DNA from: Amantichitinum ursilacus
GTDB taxonomy: Bacteria > Pseudomonadota > Gammaproteobacteria > Burkholderiales > Chitinibacteraceae
Length of the DNA stretch: 64,000 nucleotides
Direction of reading: 5' to 3'
Assembly: GCF_001294205.1 (NCBI RefSeq)
Contig: NZ_LAQT01000002.1
Location: 62,001-126,000 of the forward strand
A program made the position numbers and the translations under genes. Below are positions 51,581 to 61,458 of this stretch, piece after piece. Position 1 is the stretch's first letter. Each line of letters starts with the position of its first letter. Under the pieces are notes generated by a model. That model made no database searches. It was not told the origin of the DNA and worked only from the letters and a program-made list of their open reading frames with translations.

Positions 51581-53107
51581 TTACGCGGCGATCTTTTCCA
51601 GGACTGAAAATTGCGCAATGGCAGTGCGCGGGCCGCGTTCGGTGGCTTGCGCCAGACGGATGCGGTAGGCCTTGCCTTGCGCCGAGAGCCGGAATTCGCG
51701 GTTCTCATCGGCGTGGTGTTGCGGCACGATCAAAAAGCGGCCGGGCGCGGGGTTGACACTGTCGGGGCAATACAGCGCCAGCACGCGGCGCTGGTCGGGC
51801 AGCGAGGTCAGTTCCACCGCCACCGGGCTTTGCGACAACGTTTCGATGCCCACGTGCACTTCGCCGTCGCGGCTGCGGTTAATGCGGCGGATGGTGCCGA
51901 TGGTAAACGGCTTGTTGCCGATACCGCTCATGCACACGATCTCGCCTACCAGCAGCTTGTCGTCGTTGGCGATGCGATAAGTAATGCCGATGCCGCCGTC
52001 GCTTTCGTTTTCCAGTTCCCAACGCGCCACGCCCATGCCGCTATCGGGCCGGGTGCCACGCAGAAACTGGATGATTTCCTCCAGCCCGCGCACCACATGG
52101 ATGGGCTTTTGCGCGATGCGGCGTTCGTATTTGCGGATCGGCGCGGGGATTTCGCGGCACCACATATTGGCCAGATGCGTCAGCAGCTGCACATTGGCTT
52201 CGGTGCCGGTATCGGCGCGCAAACCCATAGCCGCGGGCGAGCCGCCTTGTTCCAGTCGCTGCGCCGCCTCGCGCATCTTCAGCACCAGCGCATCGGTGCT
52301 CCAGTAGCGCCAGTTTTCGCCAACCATATCGCGGCGCAAGCGTTTGGGCGGCGTAGCGCCACCGATATTTACGCCAAACAGCTGATGGTTGGGCCGGATT
52401 TCGCTTTCGATTTCCAGCAGGCCGCTCCAGCGCTTTAAAAACTGCGCGGTCATGCTGATCTGCACGGGTTGCATTTTGTCGGGCTGCGCCAGCGACAGCA
52501 TCATGGCTTGCAGGTATTCGCTACGCACATCGCTAAACGGGGCGTCTTCGTACGCAGCCAGGCCTTCGCCCACGTAACCGCCTTGTTCGGCATAGGTATA
52601 CAGGCGATGCAGGCTGCGCCAGGTGCGGCTTTCCAGATCCAGATAACGCAAATAGCACCAACGCGCCTGGGCCACGTAATAGCTCATGCCCCGCAAGCAG
52701 AACAAATGCAGTTGTTTATCCAGATTGCGCGCCTTGGTGGCCAGCGCCTGTTTGATACAGACGCGATAGGCGTCGCCCATTTCCTGCCAGAACGCCAGCA
52801 TGGTTGGCAGCACTTGCTGCGGGCTGGCGGTTTCATCCAGGATGTTGCCTTCGCACACGTCCACCAGATGGCGTTGCAGATGGCGCGCTTTTTCGTCCAG
52901 ATAGGGCACGGTGCGCAGTCGTTCTTTCAGCGAGATATCGCCATTGGCATTCATTTGCCGCAGTGCTTTTACGATCTCGATCTGTGCTTGCAGGATGTCG
53001 CTTTCAGGCAGCACCTGCATCAGCTGCGTGGCCGACTGAAAGTCATATACACCGTCTTGTTCTCGACGGTTAAGGAGGGCGCCTACCAGCCCCTTGAAAT
53101 CAAACAT
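51581..53107 (-). CDS. Conserved protein of unknown function with possible PilZ-like C-terminus
   Basis: A 508-residue cytoplasmic protein without signal or membrane segments. The N-terminal two thirds are helical (MFDFKGLVGALLNRREQDGV and FCLRGMSYYVAQARWCYLRY). The C-terminal part is beta-rich: RWELENESDGGIGITYRIAN then KLLVGEIVCMSG and GEVHVGIETLS. NESDGGIG followed by a GEIV strand resembles the D/N-x-S-x-x-G half of a PilZ c-di-GMP site, but no clear RxxxR is seen. I cannot assign a function. It is divergent from the ABC-F gene. Confidence 0.7.
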   Translation of the reverse strand: MFDFKGLVGALLNRREQDGVYDFQSATQLMQVLPESDILQAQIEIVKALRQMNANGDISLKERLRTVPYLDEKARHLQRHLVDVCEGNILDETASPQQVLPTMLAFWQEMGDAYRVCIKQALATKARNLDKQLHLFCLRGMSYYVAQARWCYLRYLDLESRTWRSLHRLYTYAEQGGYVGEGLAAYEDAPFSDVRSEYLQAMMLSLAQPDKMQPVQISMTAQFLKRWSGLLEIESEIRPNHQLFGVNIGGATPPKRLRRDMVGENWRYWSTDALVLKMREAAQRLEQGGSPAAMGLRADTGTEANVQLLTHLANMWCREIPAPIRKYERRIAQKPIHVVRGLEEIIQFLRGTRPDSGMGVARWELENESDGGIGITYRIANDDKLLVGEIVCMSGIGNKPFTIGTIRRINRSRDGEVHVGIETLSQSPVAVELTSLPDQRRVLALYCPDSVNPAPGRFLIVPQHHADENREFRLSAQGKAYRIRLAQATERGPRTAIAQFSVLEKIAA

Positions 53108-53481
53108 TGGATTGGCCTCATTGAGCGGATGCCGAATGCCCTTTGCGGGTCAGACTGCGCACAGTATGCGCGTGTCACGAATCTGGAACAACTGCCTGAC
53201 GCAAGCGGCCAGCTTACGGATTGGCGACGTAAAACAAAGCGTTACGCGGTGTGCTGCGCGCCAACCCGCGAAAATTGTAGGCGCTTGTGTATGTGTATCG
53301 TAAGTATGTGTCTGGCACGAAGAGGGCGCTGACACCGCGCGCCTGTCATCTGGCCAGGCCGCTGTCACCGCGGGTCGCACGCGCCGCAAGCGCGCTATGT
53401 TAGAATCCGCCGTTTTGCAATGTCCTGAATTTGAATCGCTTTCGTCCCACCACGCTGGGGCGGCGAAGGAAAACGCCAGAG
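53108..53481. other. Divergent control region upstream of the ABC-F gene
   Basis: About 370 bp between two divergent genes with no convincing coding sequence. It contains the extended -10 element annotated at 53398-53406. Confidence 0.5.
53398..53406 (+). promoter_or_regulatory. Extended -10 promoter of the ABC-F gene
   Basis: TGTTAGAAT: TGn followed by TAGAAT, 76 bp before the ATG at 53482, with no clear -35. Confidence 0.5.
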
Positions 53482-55086
53482 ATGATCAGTACCTCCAATA
53501 TTACGATGCAGTTCGGCGCCAAGCCGCTGTTTGAAAAAGTCAGCGTCAAGTTTGGCGATGGCAACCGCTACGGCCTGATTGGCGCCAACGGCTGCGGTAA
53601 ATCCACCTTTATGAAAATCCTGGGTGGCGATCTGGAACCGACCGCGGGCAATGTGGCGCTCGACCCCGGCGTACGTCTGGGCAAATTGCGCCAGGACCAG
53701 TTTGCTTATGAAGACCAGCGCGTCATCGACGTGGTGATGCAAGGCCATGGCGAGCTGTGGGCGGCCATCGCCGAACGCGACGCGATTTACGCGAATGCCG
53801 AAGCCACCGAAGACGATTACATGCGCGCCGCCGAGCTCGAAGGCGTGGTGGCCGAATACGACGGCTACACCGCCGAAGCGCGCGCCGGCGCGTTGTTGCT
53901 GGGCGCGGGCATTCCGCTGGAACAACATAATGGTCCGATGAGTGATGTGGCGCCGGGCTGGAAGCTGCGCGTGCTGCTGGCGCAGGCGCTGTTCAGCAAT
54001 CCGGACGTGCTGTTGCTGGACGAACCGACCAACAACCTGGATATCAACACAATTCGCTGGCTGGAAGACGCCTTGAACGAGCGCGATTCCACCATGGTGA
54101 TCATTTCGCACGATCGTCACTTTTTGAACCAGGTATGTACCCATATTGCCGATGTGGATTACCGCGAAATCCGCATCTACCCGGGCAATTACGACGATTA
54201 CATGCTGGCCGCCACACAAGCGCGCGCCCGTTTGTTGACGGATAACGCCAAGGCCAAAGAAAAGGTGCAAGAACTGCAAGCGTTTGCCCAGCGCTTTGCC
54301 GCCAACAAATCCAAGAGCCGCCAGGCCACCAGCCGTTTGAAGCTGGCGGACAAAATCAAAGAGAACATGGTCGAGGTCAAGCCGTCGTCGCGGCAGAACC
54401 CGTACATCCGCTTTGATGTGGAAGACAAAGCCAAGCTGCACCGCTTTGCTTTTGATGCGGCCAATCTGTCCAAGTCGTTTGACAAGCCGCTGATCCAGAG
54501 CCTGACGCTGATTTTAGAAGCGGGTCAGAAGCTGGCCGTCATCGGTGGTAACGGCGTGGGTAAATCCACGCTGATGAAATTGCTGGTGGGCCAGTTGGCG
54601 CCCGATGCCGGTACCGTCAAATGGGCCGAAAAAGCGCAGCCCGGCTACTTTGCGCAGGACCACGAAGCCGACTTCGAAGAAGACATCACGCTGTTTGACT
54701 GGATGAAGCAATGGTCGCAACCGGGTACAGACGATCAGGTCATCCGCGGCATCCTGGGCCGCCTGCTGTTTGGCGGTGACGATGTGCACAAGTCGGTGAA
54801 GGTGCTGTCTGGCGGTGAGAAGGGTCGCATGCTGTACGGCAAGCTGATCCTGGAAACGCCCAACGTGCTGGTGATGGATGAGCCGACCAACCATATGGAT
54901 ATGGAATCGATCGAATCGTTGAACCTGGCGCTGGAGCTGTACAAAGGCACGCTGATTTTCGTATCGCACGACCGCCAGTTTGTGACTTCGCTGGCCACGC
55001 AGATTCTCGAATTGAACGGTGACGGCAGCTACACGCATTACGTGGGTGGCTATGAGGAATATCTGCACAGCCGCGGCGTGGAATAA
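53482..55086 (+). CDS. ybiT: ABC-F family ATPase, YbiT type
   Basis: A 534-residue soluble protein with two ABC domains and no membrane part, of the ribosome-associated ABC-F class. Domain 1 has Walker [16 protein letters not shown], the degenerate signature [18 protein letters not shown] and Walker [13 protein letters not shown]. The second domain has [27 protein letters not shown] and [12 protein letters not shown]. The degenerate first signature, the P-site-tRNA linker region and the length match E. coli YbiT. ABC-F proteins act at the ribosomal E-site to relieve stalls. I start at 53482, as the upstream extension is not conserved. Confidence 0.94.
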   Translation: MISTSNITMQFGAKPLFEKVSVKFGDGNRYGLIGANGCGKSTFMKILGGDLEPTAGNVALDPGVRLGKLRQDQFAYEDQRVIDVVMQGHGELWAAIAERDAIYANAEATEDDYMRAAELEGVVAEYDGYTAEARAGALLLGAGIPLEQHNGPMSDVAPGWKLRVLLAQALFSNPDVLLLDEPTNNLDINTIRWLEDALNERDSTMVIISHDRHFLNQVCTHIADVDYREIRIYPGNYDDYMLAATQARARLLTDNAKAKEKVQELQAFAQRFAANKSKSRQATSRLKLADKIKENMVEVKPSSRQNPYIRFDVEDKAKLHRFAFDAANLSKSFDKPLIQSLTLILEAGQKLAVIGGNGVGKSTLMKLLVGQLAPDAGTVKWAEKAQPGYFAQDHEADFEEDITLFDWMKQWSQPGTDDQVIRGILGRLLFGGDDVHKSVKVLSGGEKGRMLYGKLILETPNVLVMDEPTNHMDMESIESLNLALELYKGTLIFVSHDRQFVTSLATQILELNGDGSYTHYVGGYEEYLHSRGVE

Positions 55087-55118
55087 ACCGACCGGCCCAG
55101 TCCACTGCTGCAGCTAAC

Positions 55119-55146
55119 AAAAACGCCCTCCGGGGCGTTTTTTTTT
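55119..55146 (+). terminator. Intrinsic terminator after the ABC-F gene
   Basis: An 8-bp stem AAACGCCC / GGGCGTTT with TCCG loop (55121-55128 with 55133-55140), followed by TTTTTT. Confidence 0.93.
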
Positions 55147-55211
55147 GGTCCGCGTTTTAGCGGACTAGAAACAGCATTCGCTTATGTTTGAACCTGTATG
55201 TAAGAGCCATA

Positions 55212-55240
55212 TTGTATCGATGTAAGATTTATCTTATAGT
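55212..55240 (+). promoter_or_regulatory. Sigma-70 promoter with internal palindrome before the MBOAT operon
   Basis: -35 TTGTAT (55212-55217), 17-bp spacer, -10 TATAGT (55235-55240), 55 bp before the start. The spacer and first -10 bases form a perfect palindrome TAAGAT-TT-ATCTTA (55223-55236), a good candidate operator where a bound regulator would block polymerase. Confidence 0.65.
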
Positions 55241-55294
55241 CGGCGTAAGTGCCCTTAGGCCCGCCCACCATCGACGACCTTGCTGGAGCTTGCT

Positions 55295-56776
55295 GTGGTT
55301 TTCAGTTCGCCCGTGTTTCTGTTTCTGTTTTTGCCGCTGACGCTGGCGCTGTATTACCTGTTGGCGCGCAGCTATCGCAACGTGCTGCTGCTCTGCGCCA
55401 GCTTGCTGTTTTATGCGTGGGGCGAGCCGGTCTATGTGTTGCTGATGCTGGCGTCGATTGCGTTTAACTGGCTGGTCGGCATCGCCGTTGAGGCCACGGC
55501 GGGCAAGCGTATCTCGGGCTGGATACTGGGCGGGGCAGTGGGCGTTAACTTGCTGGTGCTGGCGCATTACAAATATGCGTTCTTTCTGGCCTCGGCCTTT
55601 AACAGCGTGGCGATACCGCTGTTTCACTTTGGCTATACCCCTGCCGCAGTCACATTGCCTTTAGGTATTTCGTTTTTTACCTTCCACGCTATTTCTTACA
55701 TCGTGGATGTGCATCGCAAACAGGCGCATGCGCTAAAAAGCCCGTTGGATATGGGCGTATATATTTCGCTGTTTCCACAATTGGTGGCCGGCCCGATCAT
55801 TCGTTTTCATGATATCGCCGAGCAAATCCAGAACCGCACCAACACCATGGACCGGTTCTGTTCCGGCATCGAACGCTTTTCGTTTGGCCTTGGCAAAAAG
55901 GTGTTGATTGCCAACACCATGGGCCAGATCGCTGATCAGGCCTTTGCCGTTACGCCGGGCGAATTGTCCACGCCAGTGGCCTGGCTGGGCGTGTTTTGTT
56001 ACACGCTGCAGATTTACTTCGATTTCTCCGGCTATTCGGATATGGCGATTGGCCTGGCGCGCATGTTTGGTTTTGAGCTGACCGAAAACTTCAACTATCC
56101 GTATATCGCTCGCTCGGTGCGCGAATTCTGGCGGCGCTGGCATTTGTCGCTGTCCACATGGTTCCGCGACTATTTATACATCCCTCTGGGCGGCAATCGC
56201 GCTTCGCCTGCGCGGGTTAAATTCAATCTGTTTACCGTGTTTTTTCTGTGCGGCTTGTGGCACGGCGCCAGCTGGAATTTTGTGCTGTGGGGGATTTTCC
56301 ACGGCGCGTTGCTGGTGCTGGAACGCGGTCGGCTGGGGCGCTGGGTGGATGCCTTGCCGCGCTGGGCCGGGCATATCTACACGCTGTTGCTGATCATGTT
56401 TGGCTGGGTGTTCTTCCGCGCCGATACCTTGCCGCATGCGCTGGCCTGGATTGGCGCGCTGGTCGGCTTTAGCCACGGCCACGGTCTGCCCGCGGCGTTA
56501 CTGGCCAATATCACCTCGGTCACGTTGGTGACGGCGGTGTTGGGCATGATCTTGTCCACGCCCATTGCCACCAGCCTGTGCCGCGACTGGAAAAGCCGCA
56601 TCTATCCGCCGCATGCCGCCGAGCCCTATCCGCCGATGGTGGCGCGCGTGGGCAACGGTCTGGCCAGTTTGCCAGGCATGACCGTCAGCGCGTTTGCCTC
56701 GCTGGGCATTTTGCTGCTGTGCGCCGCGCAACTGGCCGCCAGCACGTACAACCCCTTTATTTATTTCCGGTTCTGA
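55295..56776 (+). CDS. MBOAT family O-acyltransferase (AlgI-like)
   Basis: A 493-residue polytopic inner-membrane acetyl-transfer protein. The start VVFSSPVFLFLFLPLTLALY is the AlgI-type N-terminus. Conserved MBOAT features are LPLGISFFTFHAISYIVDV, LYIPLGGNR and the catalytic His in FFLCGLWHGASWNFVLWG. It moves acetyl groups across the membrane for polysaccharide O-acetylation. I use the GTG at 55295 (GGAG 6 nt upstream); a TTG at 55280 would add five residues. The AlgJ/AlgX-like gene follows after one base. No alginate-synthesis genes are nearby. Confidence 0.94.
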   Translation: MVFSSPVFLFLFLPLTLALYYLLARSYRNVLLLCASLLFYAWGEPVYVLLMLASIAFNWLVGIAVEATAGKRISGWILGGAVGVNLLVLAHYKYAFFLASAFNSVAIPLFHFGYTPAAVTLPLGISFFTFHAISYIVDVHRKQAHALKSPLDMGVYISLFPQLVAGPIIRFHDIAEQIQNRTNTMDRFCSGIERFSFGLGKKVLIANTMGQIADQAFAVTPGELSTPVAWLGVFCYTLQIYFDFSGYSDMAIGLARMFGFELTENFNYPYIARSVREFWRRWHLSLSTWFRDYLYIPLGGNRASPARVKFNLFTVFFLCGLWHGASWNFVLWGIFHGALLVLERGRLGRWVDALPRWAGHIYTLLLIMFGWVFFRADTLPHALAWIGALVGFSHGHGLPAALLANITSVTLVTAVLGMILSTPIATSLCRDWKSRIYPPHAAEPYPPMVARVGNGLASLPGMTVSAFASLGILLLCAAQLAASTYNPFIYFRF

Positions 56777-56777
56777 T

Positions 56778-58493
56778 ATGGCGCGCTATTACCTGAAGGC
56801 TAAAGATTTGCTACTGGCGGCTCTGTTCTTGCTGTTTATCATCGGCCCGGTGATCAGCATGAGCCACAAAAGCAGCAACACCACCGAAGCGCGCGAGCTG
56901 GCCGGCATGCCCGCGCTTGAATTTACTCGCGATTCCTTGCGCACCTATCCGTCGCGCTTTGAAGCGTTTTTTAACGATCACTTTGGTTTGCGTGGCACGT
57001 TGCTCAAAGTAAATGCCGTGTTTACCGATAAATTGTTTGCCACTTCAGGCTCCAGCAAAGTGTTGTTCGGCCAGCATGACTGGCTGTTCTTTGCCGCAGA
57101 AGACGAGCTATCAGACATGTTGGGCCAAAGCCCGATGAGCAATGATCAATTGCAGACCTGGGCGCGCTATATCAAAGACCGCGGCGACTGGCTGCAGGCG
57201 CAACATATCCCGTACCGCTTTGTGGTCAGCCCGGAAAAACACAGCATTTATCACGATTTCTTACCGTCCAATGTGCAATACGCGGGCAAACCGCGCGCCG
57301 ATGCGTGGCGTGCCGCGGTTAACGGTTCGCCCTATGTGGTGGACTTGCAAAGCGGCCTGCAAGCGCAGCGCGCGGTGGCGGGCGACAAGCTGTATCTGCA
57401 CACCGATACGCACTGGACCAGTTGGGGCGCCTACACCGGCTACCGTCAGATTGTGCAATCGCTGGGTGGTGATTACGCCCGCCATGCGCTGCAATTTGCG
57501 CCCGCGGATTTCAGCCAGCGTGATGCGGGGCGCATGCGCGATCTGCAACGCATGGCGGGCCGCGCGGGCATCGAGGCGGACTACCAACCTGACCTCAACA
57601 AGCTGCCCGCTTGCCGCGAAGTGCCGACCGGTTTGCTGGCGCTGGGCACCGAACACGCTGACCGTAATGCACTGATGAGCTTTATCACGCAAAGCTGCCC
57701 GGGCGGTAAAGGCACGGCGCTGGTATTTCGCGATTCGTTTGTGACTGCGATGATTCCGTATCTGTCGCAAAGCTTTGCCCGCATCACTTATGTATTTGGC
57801 GAGCCCAACGATGATCTGTTTGTGCGCATGGTGCAGCAAGAGCATCCGGACGTAGTGATCGAGGAGCGCGTCGAGCGGTATCTACGCGTGCCGTTGCAAG
57901 CGCAACTGGGCCCGGCGTTGCAACGCCTGAAAGACCCGCAAGCGCGCGGCTACACCACGGCCGCCTTTGATGCGCGCCAGAATGCCTATGCCTTGCTGAC
58001 GCGCAATGGCCAGCTCAAGCAGGACAGCAACGGCCGCTATTTTGAAAGCGCGGGCCAACGTTGGGGCAATGTGGTCGATACACCCATCGCGGATGCGGGC
58101 GGCCGCGTGCAGACCGCCAGCAAGTTCTACCGCGATTACGACGGCAAGTTTCTCGGCTATCAGATTGGCGGCTGGGCCGTCATGCAACACGACAAGGTCA
58201 GCGCGGATTACGTGCTGGTGGTGGCCGATGGCTATGCCTCTTTCGTCAAACCGGTGGACCAGGTGCAGGCCGACGTGGCTAACCGGTTTGATTCGGCGGG
58301 CGCGGCGCAATCGGGCTTCAGCTTTGTGCTGCCCGCCACCTTGCTGGAAAAGCACCCGTGCGACGTGCAGTTGTACGCGCTGCATGGTCGCGCGGCGGCG
58401 GCTATCGATATGAGCGCATTGCGTAAACAGATGAAAGTGGACCGGGGCGATGCGTGCGCGCCATTAGCGCCGCAGGCGGGCTTCTACTTCTGA
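56778..58493 (+). CDS. AlgJ/AlgX-like SGNH polysaccharide O-acetyltransferase
   Basis: A 571-residue protein anchored by an N-terminal hydrophobic helix (DLLLAALFLLFIIGPVISM). The AlgX/AlgJ SGNH domain has the Asp-x-His pair YLHTDTHWTSWGAY and the Ser nucleophile region ALVFRDSFVTAMIPYLSQSF. The C-terminal 190 residues are extra, beta-rich and unlike AlgJ, possibly a carbohydrate-binding part. It would receive acetyl from the MBOAT partner and place it on an exported glycan. Start is 1 nt after the previous stop, so the pair is translationally coupled; a perfect terminator follows. Confidence 0.88.
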   Translation: MARYYLKAKDLLLAALFLLFIIGPVISMSHKSSNTTEARELAGMPALEFTRDSLRTYPSRFEAFFNDHFGLRGTLLKVNAVFTDKLFATSGSSKVLFGQHDWLFFAAEDELSDMLGQSPMSNDQLQTWARYIKDRGDWLQAQHIPYRFVVSPEKHSIYHDFLPSNVQYAGKPRADAWRAAVNGSPYVVDLQSGLQAQRAVAGDKLYLHTDTHWTSWGAYTGYRQIVQSLGGDYARHALQFAPADFSQRDAGRMRDLQRMAGRAGIEADYQPDLNKLPACREVPTGLLALGTEHADRNALMSFITQSCPGGKGTALVFRDSFVTAMIPYLSQSFARITYVFGEPNDDLFVRMVQQEHPDVVIEERVERYLRVPLQAQLGPALQRLKDPQARGYTTAAFDARQNAYALLTRNGQLKQDSNGRYFESAGQRWGNVVDTPIADAGGRVQTASKFYRDYDGKFLGYQIGGWAVMQHDKVSADYVLVVADGYASFVKPVDQVQADVANRFDSAGAAQSGFSFVLPATLLEKHPCDVQLYALHGRAAAAIDMSALRKQMKVDRGDACAPLAPQAGFYF

Positions 58494-58512
58494 CCTTGAA
58501 GTTAGCCCCCCA

Positions 58513-58545
58513 AAACAACGGCCCGCACCCTGCGGGCCGTTGTTT
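58513..58545. terminator. Bidirectional terminator between the acetyltransferase and phosphatase genes
   Basis: A perfect 15-bp stem AAACAACGGCCCGCA / TGCGGGCCGTTGTTT (58513-58527 with 58531-58545) with CCC loop. It lies between two convergent genes. Confidence 0.93.
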
Positions 58546-58562
58546 ATGGCGCGACGGCGGCA

Positions 58563-60239
58563 TTAGCCAAAATGCAACGCGTTGGTCAGATCGCCGGGCG
58601 GCTGCGCGCCGCGTGCGGCGAACGCGTCATCACGCAGCTTGATGCCTTCCAGTTTCGGCAAGCCGTGGATGCGCGTAATCAAACGCAGAATCGACGTCGT
58701 GTCGTAAAAGGTATGGTCCACCACGCCGCGCTTGGCAAAGGGCGAAACCACAATGGCCGGAATGCGCGAACCTGGCCCCCAACGATCGCCTTTGGGCGGC
58801 GCCACGTGGTCCCACCAGCCGCCGTTTTCATCGTGGGTAATGATCACCACCATGTTTTTCCATTGCGGGCCGCCCATCAAATGCGACAACACATTGGCCA
58901 CATGGCGATCACCGGATTCCACATCCGAATAACCGGCGTGCATGTTCAGATTGCCTTGTGGTTTATAAAACGCCACCGCAGGCAATTTGCCGGCAATCGC
59001 GTCGGCAATAAATTTGTTGGATAAAGGGCTATCGCCCAAGCCGCCGTCTTTTAAATGCTGGTCGCGCGCGGCGGTGCCGGGGCCGAATTGTTTAAAGTAA
59101 TTAAACGGCTGATGGTGGAATTGGAAATTGGGCGTATCCGGGCCGCCTTTGCCATCCAGCGCCGCTTGCCAGCTACCAGCATACCAGGCCCAGCTGACGT
59201 TTTTGCGGCTAAGCAAATCGCCAATCGTGTCGTAGCTTTGCGGCGGGCACACCGCGGCATCGGCCGGATCCGCGCTTTGGGCGTCACCGCCTTCGGCTGG
59301 CGCAATCCAGCTGGGCTGATAGGGCGGGGCCAGGGTGTTGACGGCATAACCATCGGGTGTAATCGCACCGTTATTCACAAACCTGGGCACGCCATCCAGC
59401 GCCGAGGCCGGGCTGTCCTTGGCGACGCTTAAACGCGTACCCTGCGGGCCATCGTCCAGCACGGCAATTTTCTTTTTGGCGGCGGTTTGTGCGGCATTGA
59501 AATATTCATTGGGGCGGCTGGCAATCAGGTATTGGTGGTTCATATAAGAACCGCCAAACGCCGCCATAAAGAAGCGATCGCACAGCACATATTTGCGCGC
59601 AATCTGCCACATATTCAGGTTTTCGGCCGATTTTTCGTAATAGCCCATCACCAGACCGCCCGAATCCGCCCACGCGGCAAACTGGTCATTTTTGCCGCCA
59701 TTAATCTGCATCTGGTTTTGGTAAAACACATGCCACAAATCGCGCGTGACCACCGCTTCGGGCAAGGGTTGGCCTTCGGCGTCTTTAAGCGCAAACGGCG
59801 CATTGGGCAGATGGGTAATCTGGTCTTCCTTGATCAGATAATATTTGCCGCCCACGGTCTGGCCTTTTTGCACCAGCCCGCCCCAGATTTTTGGCAGCGT
59901 GGTCAACGCTTTGCCATCGCGATCCAGCTGCGTGTATTGCTCCGGCTTTAAAGATGACAACGGCTGTTCCACGCCCGGAAAATCGCCATACAGATTGTTA
60001 AAGCTGCGGTTTTCCAGATAGATGACCACCACGTTCTTGATATGCGCTTTCAGTTGCGCATCCAGCGATCCGCCCTGCGCGGCGGGCGTCGCCGCGGCGG
60101 CCTCTTCGCTGGCCAGCGCGGGCAGCACGCCAGCGGCGCTAAGCGCGGCCAGGCCTTCCAGCATGCGGCGGCGCGAGGGGTTGGTGGGTTGGTCATCCAG
60201 TTCGGCGGCGTTTTGGGACTCGAATTCAGACGGGGTCAT
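58563..60239 (-). CDS. AcpA-like acid phosphatase / phosphoesterase family protein
   Basis: A 558-residue secreted phosphoesterase related to Francisella AcpA and phospholipase C. A Tat-type leader with NPSRRRMLEGLAALSAAGV is followed by the motif VVIYLENRSFNNLYGDFPG (catalytic Ser/Asn region). Later motifs are the metal-binding NMHAGYSDVESGDRHVAN, VVIITHDENGGWWDHVAPPK and SPFAKRGVVDHTFYDTTS. I start at the ATG at 60239; the ribosome site is weak. Convergent with the acetyltransferase pair; a role in phosphate scavenging is plausible. Confidence 0.88.
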   Translation of the reverse strand: MTPSEFESQNAAELDDQPTNPSRRRMLEGLAALSAAGVLPALASEEAAAATPAAQGGSLDAQLKAHIKNVVVIYLENRSFNNLYGDFPGVEQPLSSLKPEQYTQLDRDGKALTTLPKIWGGLVQKGQTVGGKYYLIKEDQITHLPNAPFALKDAEGQPLPEAVVTRDLWHVFYQNQMQINGGKNDQFAAWADSGGLVMGYYEKSAENLNMWQIARKYVLCDRFFMAAFGGSYMNHQYLIASRPNEYFNAAQTAAKKKIAVLDDGPQGTRLSVAKDSPASALDGVPRFVNNGAITPDGYAVNTLAPPYQPSWIAPAEGGDAQSADPADAAVCPPQSYDTIGDLLSRKNVSWAWYAGSWQAALDGKGGPDTPNFQFHHQPFNYFKQFGPGTAARDQHLKDGGLGDSPLSNKFIADAIAGKLPAVAFYKPQGNLNMHAGYSDVESGDRHVANVLSHLMGGPQWKNMVVIITHDENGGWWDHVAPPKGDRWGPGSRIPAIVVSPFAKRGVVDHTFYDTTSILRLITRIHGLPKLEGIKLRDDAFAARGAQPPGDLTNALHFG

Positions 60240-60435
60240 GGCAGGACTCGCGGCGTGATAAAAAAAGAGGACTTCCGGGGTCGGGATGCGCGCTATTTTG
60301 CTCGCATGCACAGCGGGTATACGCGCCGATTGTTAAATAAATTTGTAACCTGCTTGCAGATACAAATGCGCGCCCTCATTACCGAGGCTGGCCCTCACTC
60401 TTGAAGCGTTGCCACGCTTGCTCTAGCCTTTGCCC

Positions 60436-61458
60436 ATGTCCAAGTCTCAGCCCCTGTTTTTACGCCCGTATCGCGCGCCTGCGTGGTTGCCGGGTGGCCA
60501 TCTGCAAACGCTGTATCCGGCGCTGGCCTTGCGTCGCGGCGGGCCGGCGTTCCGGCGCGAAACCTGGCAAACGCCCGATGCCGATCAGATTGTGGTGGAC
60601 TGGATGGACGCCGCCGATGCGCAGGCGCCGGTGCTGGTGCTGTTTCATGGCCTGGAAGGCAGCTCGGCCAGCCATTATTCGCAATCGCTATTTGCTGCGG
60701 CACGCGCGTTGGGCTGGCATGGGGTAGTGCCGCATTTCCGTTCCTGCGGCGAAGTCGAAAATCTTAAATTGCGCGCTTACCACGCGGGCGATACCGATGA
60801 AATTGACTGGATACTGGCGCGCATTCAGGCCGCGCATCCGGGCGTGCCGATCTTTGCGGCTGGCGTTTCGTTGGGCGGCAATGCCTTGCTGAAATGGCTG
60901 GGCGAGCAGGGCGCCGCCGCCCACCAGCGCATCCAGGCGGGCGCCGCCGTGTGTGCGCCGCTGGATCTGGCCGCCTGCGGCGCGGTGCTCGATACCGGGC
61001 TGAACCGCCATATCTACACACGCGAATTCTTGCGCACGCTCAAAGCCAAGATGCTGCACAAGCTGACCTTGCATGGCGACACTCAAATCGATCAGGCCGA
61101 AGTGCGCCGCGCCACCACGCTGCGCGCGTTTGATAACCTGGTGACGGCCCCGATCCACGGTTTTCGCGATGTCGATCACTATTGGCAGTCTTCCAGCAGC
61201 AAACCGCACCTGATCAACATTTGCGTGCCTACACTGGTCATCAATGCCCGCAACGATCCGTTTGTGCCCGCCGCCAGTTTGCCTACGCAAGCCGAGGTAT
61301 CGACGGCAGTGACCTTGTTGCAGCCCGAACATGGCGGCCATGTCGGCTTTGCCTCGGGTGGCTTTACCGCGAACAACGTGCCTGGCCGGCTGGACTGGTT
61401 GCCCGGCACGTTGCTGGATTTTTTTAAAAGCAATCTCCCGACTCAGGAGTACGCATGA
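60436..61458 (+). CDS. YheT-family alpha/beta hydrolase
   Basis: A 340-residue alpha/beta-hydrolase. The family start RPYRAPAWLPGGHLQTLYPA is typical of YheT. The catalytic elements are Ser in FAAGVSLGGNALLKWL, Asp in VINARNDPFVP and His in EHGGHVGFASGG. Natural substrate unknown; relatives hydrolyse carboxyl esters. The stop overlaps the next start by 4 nt (ATGA), so it is co-translated with the phosphomannomutase. Confidence 0.9.
   Translation: MSKSQPLFLRPYRAPAWLPGGHLQTLYPALALRRGGPAFRRETWQTPDADQIVVDWMDAADAQAPVLVLFHGLEGSSASHYSQSLFAAARALGWHGVVPHFRSCGEVENLKLRAYHAGDTDEIDWILARIQAAHPGVPIFAAGVSLGGNALLKWLGEQGAAAHQRIQAGAAVCAPLDLAACGAVLDTGLNRHIYTREFLRTLKAKMLHKLTLHGDTQIDQAEVRRATTLRAFDNLVTAPIHGFRDVDHYWQSSSSKPHLINICVPTLVINARNDPFVPAASLPTQAEVSTAVTLLQPEHGGHVGFASGGFTANNVPGRLDWLPGTLLDFFKSNLPTQEYA

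Noticed and set aside
53395-54441. 348-codon antisense frame over the ABC-F gene
   Set aside because: Shadow of a well-conserved gene; no independent support.
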